Source: CAVOBC01 sp963693635
GTDB lineage: Bacteria; Pseudomonadota; Gammaproteobacteria; Pseudomonadales; Azotimanducaceae
Reading direction: 5' to 3'
DNA length: 16,985 nucleotides
NCBI GenBank assembly: GCA_963693635.1
Contig: CAVOBC010000063.1
Location: 1 to 16,985, forward strand
In this document: positions 14,952 through 16,985 of the stretch, piece by piece
Layout: each line of letters begins with the position of its first letter
How positions within the stretch are numbered: the first letter of the stretch is position 1
Position numbers and translations under genes: made by a program
The notes under the pieces: generated by a model
The model's database searches: none
The model's input: only the letters and a program-made list of their open reading frames with translations
What the model was told of the DNA's origin: nothing

Positions 14952-15389
14952 TCAGTCGGCATTTCTGTCCCGGCGCGCTCCCGTCACATAGAGCCAGCCA
15001 TCTGCTGATCGTCTGAACCGGCTGACCTCGTGCAAGCTCTGCGCCTTGCCGCCGATCCTGGAACGAGCAACAAACTCAACCTCACCGGCGTCCCCATTGA
15101 CCGCGCCATCAACCTCCCCACCGACCTCCCCACCGACAGAGGAGCGCACGACCTTGAGACCAATCCAGCGCTGATCAGGGTTAATGCGGATGTTGGTCGG
15201 GCAGGTTGACGGACACCAGGTGCGTCGCAGGTGCGCAACATCACCCAATGCAAAGGCCGTGTAACGGGATCGCATAAGCGCATCCGGCACCAGGGCTGTG
15301 GACGGGTCGAGCAGGACGGGTTCACAGCAGAGGCCAAAGTCGAGCCCTGTCCCGCACGGACACAACGCCTCCGCCCCTAAGCCGTCCAT
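14952..15389 (-). CDS. YchJ-like (UPF0225) protein with SEC-C zinc motif
   Basis: A 145-residue protein. The N-terminus carries C-P-C-G-T-G-L-D-F-G-L-C-C, the Zn-binding SEC-C motif (Cys9, 11, 20, 21). Then comes the YchJ core A-L-M-R-S-R-Y-T-A-F-A-L-G-D and L-R-R-T-W, W-I-G-L-K-V-V, and V-E-F-V-A-R with H-E-V-S-R-F. The family's biochemical role is not well established. An acidic Gly-Glu-Val-rich insertion (G-G-E-V-G-G-E-V-D-G-A-V-N-G-D) lies where relatives have a short turn; it is encoded by a tandem 12-base repeat. ATG 15389 is chosen because the motif starts a few residues later; no clear SD is visible. It is 52 bases after the VOC gene on the same strand, probably one transcript. Confidence 0.85.
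   Translation of the reverse strand: MDGLGAEALCPCGTGLDFGLCCEPVLLDPSTALVPDALMRSRYTAFALGDVAHLRRTWCPSTCPTNIRINPDQRWIGLKVVRSSVGGEVGGEVDGAVNGDAGEVEFVARSRIGGKAQSLHEVSRFRRSADGWLYVTGARRDRNAD
15113..15136. repeat. two perfect 12-base tandem units within the YchJ-like gene
   Basis: CCTCCCCACCGA occurs twice in direct succession (15113-15124 and 15125-15136), with a diverged further unit around 15100. It encodes the V-G-G-E insertion, in frame. Confidence 0.75.
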
Positions 15390-15441
15390 TTCGACACCGA
15401 TGCCAGATCGGCGGCGATTACCAGCCCGGTTTTCTGTGCCC

Positions 15442-15834
15442 TCATCCGGCCAGCAGTTGGTGGAAGTAAAAGCAGAGGCCATCCGGCGCGACGACGAAGC
15501 ACACCTGAAACTTTTTGCCATCGCGCTCATCAATACGCCAGTTACCCGTCTTGACGCCGCCGGCCTCAAGTTCGGCGCGAGCGCGCTCGGCATCAGAAAC
15601 CAGAATCGCAGCGCCGTCCTGACTGGCATCGCGGCCGTTGACGGCAAAACCGATCTGTACACCATCTCGCGCCATGATCACAGCAGGATGCGGCACCTGG
15701 CGTCGCTCGGTCTCGACGAGTCCAAAGCCATCGCCGTAATACTTCACCGCCGCATCGAGATCATCGACCGGCAGGGACAACACGTCGTCCTGATACGGAA
15801 AGGCAGCTTCAAAAAGGGGCGGTTGTTCGGTCAC
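15442..15834 (-). CDS. single-domain VOC family protein
   Basis: A 130-residue protein with one glyoxalase/bleomycin-resistance-type fold: V-L-S-L-P-V-D-D-L-D-A-A-V-K-Y-Y, then G-F-G-L-V, an I-M-A-R-D-G-V-Q-I-G-F turn, and a C-terminal V-A-P-D-G-L-C-F-Y-F-H-Q. Relatives bind small ligands or metals. Function cannot be given. The start is GTG 15834 with GAGGTGA about five bases upstream. It is upstream of the YchJ-like gene on the minus strand and diverges from the ferritin-like gene. Confidence 0.82.
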   Translation of the reverse strand: MTEQPPLFEAAFPYQDDVLSLPVDDLDAAVKYYGDGFGLVETERRQVPHPAVIMARDGVQIGFAVNGRDASQDGAAILVSDAERARAELEAGGVKTGNWRIDERDGKKFQVCFVVAPDGLCFYFHQLLAG

Positions 15835-16060
15835 GGGATCACCTCTGGGTCAGCGCCGTCTACTCGTCGCCCCGACGAATATTGCCGGCAAGTGCCGCCT
15901 CATCATGCCAGTTCTCTCATCACCTCACAGCACGGTTCAACGTGGCCGACGCTACGCAGAGACCGGCGCGATGCGTCGCTGCGGGTCGTCGTCTTCGATA
16001 ATGTGTGTGTTAGGGTGAGACCAACATCAACTCAGCGCCCTATAAAGGGAGGAGTCTTAC

Positions 16061-16573
16061 ATGGCAAAGAAGCCCAGTTATGTCGGCGTGCTTAACGCAA
16101 TCGCTATTGGCGAGCGAGGTGGGCATGAATTGTTTCGTGCCTGGGCTGACAGCACGACGGATGAGGATCTGAAGCCGACGCTGAACATGGCGGCGGTCCG
16201 CGAAATGGAGCACAGCTACGCGTTCGAAAAGCGCTTGAACGAGCTCGGTTTCTCCCTCGTTGCCAGCCCCAACAAGGAAGTCAGGAAGCTGGTACGCGTC
16301 ATGAAGTCGAAGGCGAGCGATGCTGACAAGTTCGCAGCGCTGGGCGTCGGACAGGCAAGGTCCGAGGGTGCGAGCGATCAACCCGACCGGTTGCTGCAGA
16401 TCCTCTCAGATCCCAGCATCGATCCGCAGACCGGCGAACTAATGGGTCGCTTCATCTGCGAAGAGCGCGACACAGGTAAGAAACTCGCCAAGGCTTTTGC
16501 GGCGTTCCAGAAGAGACAACAAAAAGGCGGGGCCAAAGCCCAGCCAAAAACGCGAAAGAAAGCGGCCGCATGA
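16061..16573 (+). CDS. ferritin-like helical-bundle protein with basic Lys/Ala tail
   Basis: A 170-residue, mainly helical protein. Residues resembling di-iron ligands are E18 with H22 (G-E-R-G-G-H-E-L), E48, E50 and H51 (R-E-M-E-H), and E134/E135 late (C-E-E-R-D). The pattern E, E-x-x-H, E is typical of ferritin-like or rubrerythrin-like carboxylate bundles, but I cannot confirm a full second E-x-x-H, so metal binding is an inference. The last about 20 residues (K-G-G-A-K-A-Q-P-K-T-R-K-K) form a strongly basic tail like those of nucleic-acid- or nucleoid-binding proteins. A very good SD (GGGAGGAG) precedes ATG 16061. Its stop overlaps the next gene's start as ATGA. Confidence 0.7.
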   Translation: MAKKPSYVGVLNAIAIGERGGHELFRAWADSTTDEDLKPTLNMAAVREMEHSYAFEKRLNELGFSLVASPNKEVRKLVRVMKSKASDADKFAALGVGQARSEGASDQPDRLLQILSDPSIDPQTGELMGRFICEERDTGKKLAKAFAAFQKRQQKGGAKAQPKTRKKAAA

Positions 16574-16985
16574 GCCAGGCGGTCCTTGTCACCGGGTCAT
16601 CCGGTGGCGTTGGCCGCACCGTTTGCAAGGAACTCGAACACGCCGGACACGCCGTCACCGGCTTTGATCTGTCGGATGTGGATGCTGCCGCGCCGACCAT
16701 CGTCGGGGACATCCTGGACCGCGACGCAGTGCGCACCGCGCTCGCAGGCAAAGACGCCGTCATCCACCTCGCCGCGACACCCGACGAAGCCGACTTTATC
16801 GAGGAGCTGATTGAACCCAACGTGCGGGGCCTCTTTCACGTTGCCGACGGTGCGCGCATCCAAAACGTCCCGCGACTGGTGCTGACGAGCTCGGTGCAGG
16901 TCGTCTCGGGCCACTCGTTTGCCAAGACAATACGACTTGAAGACGGGCCGCGTGTTGTTAATCATTACGCACTGACCAAGCTGTG
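16570..16985 (+). CDS. NAD-dependent epimerase/dehydratase (extended SDR), truncated by window end
   Basis: The visible 138 residues show an N-terminal nucleotide-binding motif T-G-S-S-G-G-V-G (8-15), F-D-L-S-D (acidic strand-2 end, suggests NAD), a D-x-V-I-H-L-A-A block, and near the edge Y-A-L-T-K, the catalytic Tyr/Lys pair. This is the pattern of nucleotide-sugar epimerases or uronate dehydrogenases. ATG 16570 overlaps the previous stop (ATGA), showing translational coupling with the ferritin-like protein. The substrate is unknown and the C-terminal substrate domain is outside the window. Confidence 0.88.
   Translation, partial: MSQAVLVTGSSGGVGRTVCKELEHAGHAVTGFDLSDVDAAAPTIVGDILDRDAVRTALAGKDAVIHLAATPDEADFIEELIEPNVRGLFHVADGARIQNVPRLVLTSSVQVVSGHSFAKTIRLEDGPRVVNHYALTKL

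Overview
The window is a dense, GC-rich bacterial chromosome segment. The gene families present (long-form 6-phosphogluconate dehydrogenase with gluconokinase, a YchJ-like protein, LytS-type kinase, PEP-CTERM protein, TauD-like dioxygenase, GPH-type transporter) fit an environmental Pseudomonadota, most likely a gammaproteobacterium. This placement is inferred from gene content only. TGA is used as an ordinary stop by several genes here, so the code is standard.

The most interesting locus is 4107-4898, a two-domain protein (glutaredoxin-like fold plus DinB-like helical bundle). It is interrupted by one in-frame TGA at 4176-4178, exactly where the first cysteine of the redox CxxC motif should be (PG-[TGA]-T-S-C). 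The frame is intact on both sides, and a hairpin with a GU-starting apical loop follows the TGA at the distance expected of a bacterial SECIS element. I read it as a candidate selenoprotein with a UxxC active site. A conventional annotation would start at an internal TTG and lose the active site.

Layout: 1-239 holds a low-complexity repeat. 240-1262 encodes a tandem-duplicated VOC protein, followed by a hairpin-rich gap with copy 1 of a dispersed palindromic repeat, then an acyl-CoA dehydrogenase (1662-2861). An SDR oxidoreductase on the minus strand (3001-3822) diverges from the selenoprotein candidate. Palindrome copy 2 separates the latter from a convergent minus-strand block: TauD-like dioxygenase, tandem YjbR protein, GPH transporter and theta-like GST (5000-9068). 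A LytS-type histidine kinase (9340-10374) is broken by frameshifts near its ATP-binding motif. It is followed by a PEP-CTERM protein with a clear terminator. From 11544 a plus-strand run encodes a MaoC-type hydratase, a dienoyl-CoA-isomerase-like crotonase, 6-phosphogluconate dehydrogenase and gluconokinase; the last three are tightly packed, and gluconokinase ends inside palindrome copy 3. Next come minus-strand YchJ-like and VOC genes, then a divergent pair: a ferritin-like protein overlapping an NAD-dependent epimerase that runs off the window.

Functionally, gluconokinase and 6-phosphogluconate dehydrogenase form a consecutive pair (gluconate to 6-phosphogluconate to ribulose 5-phosphate). 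Acyl-CoA dehydrogenase, MaoC hydratase and crotonase point to fatty-acyl or related CoA-thioester catabolism. GST, VOC and Grx-DinB proteins suggest thiol or detoxification chemistry, but nothing in the window shows that they act together.
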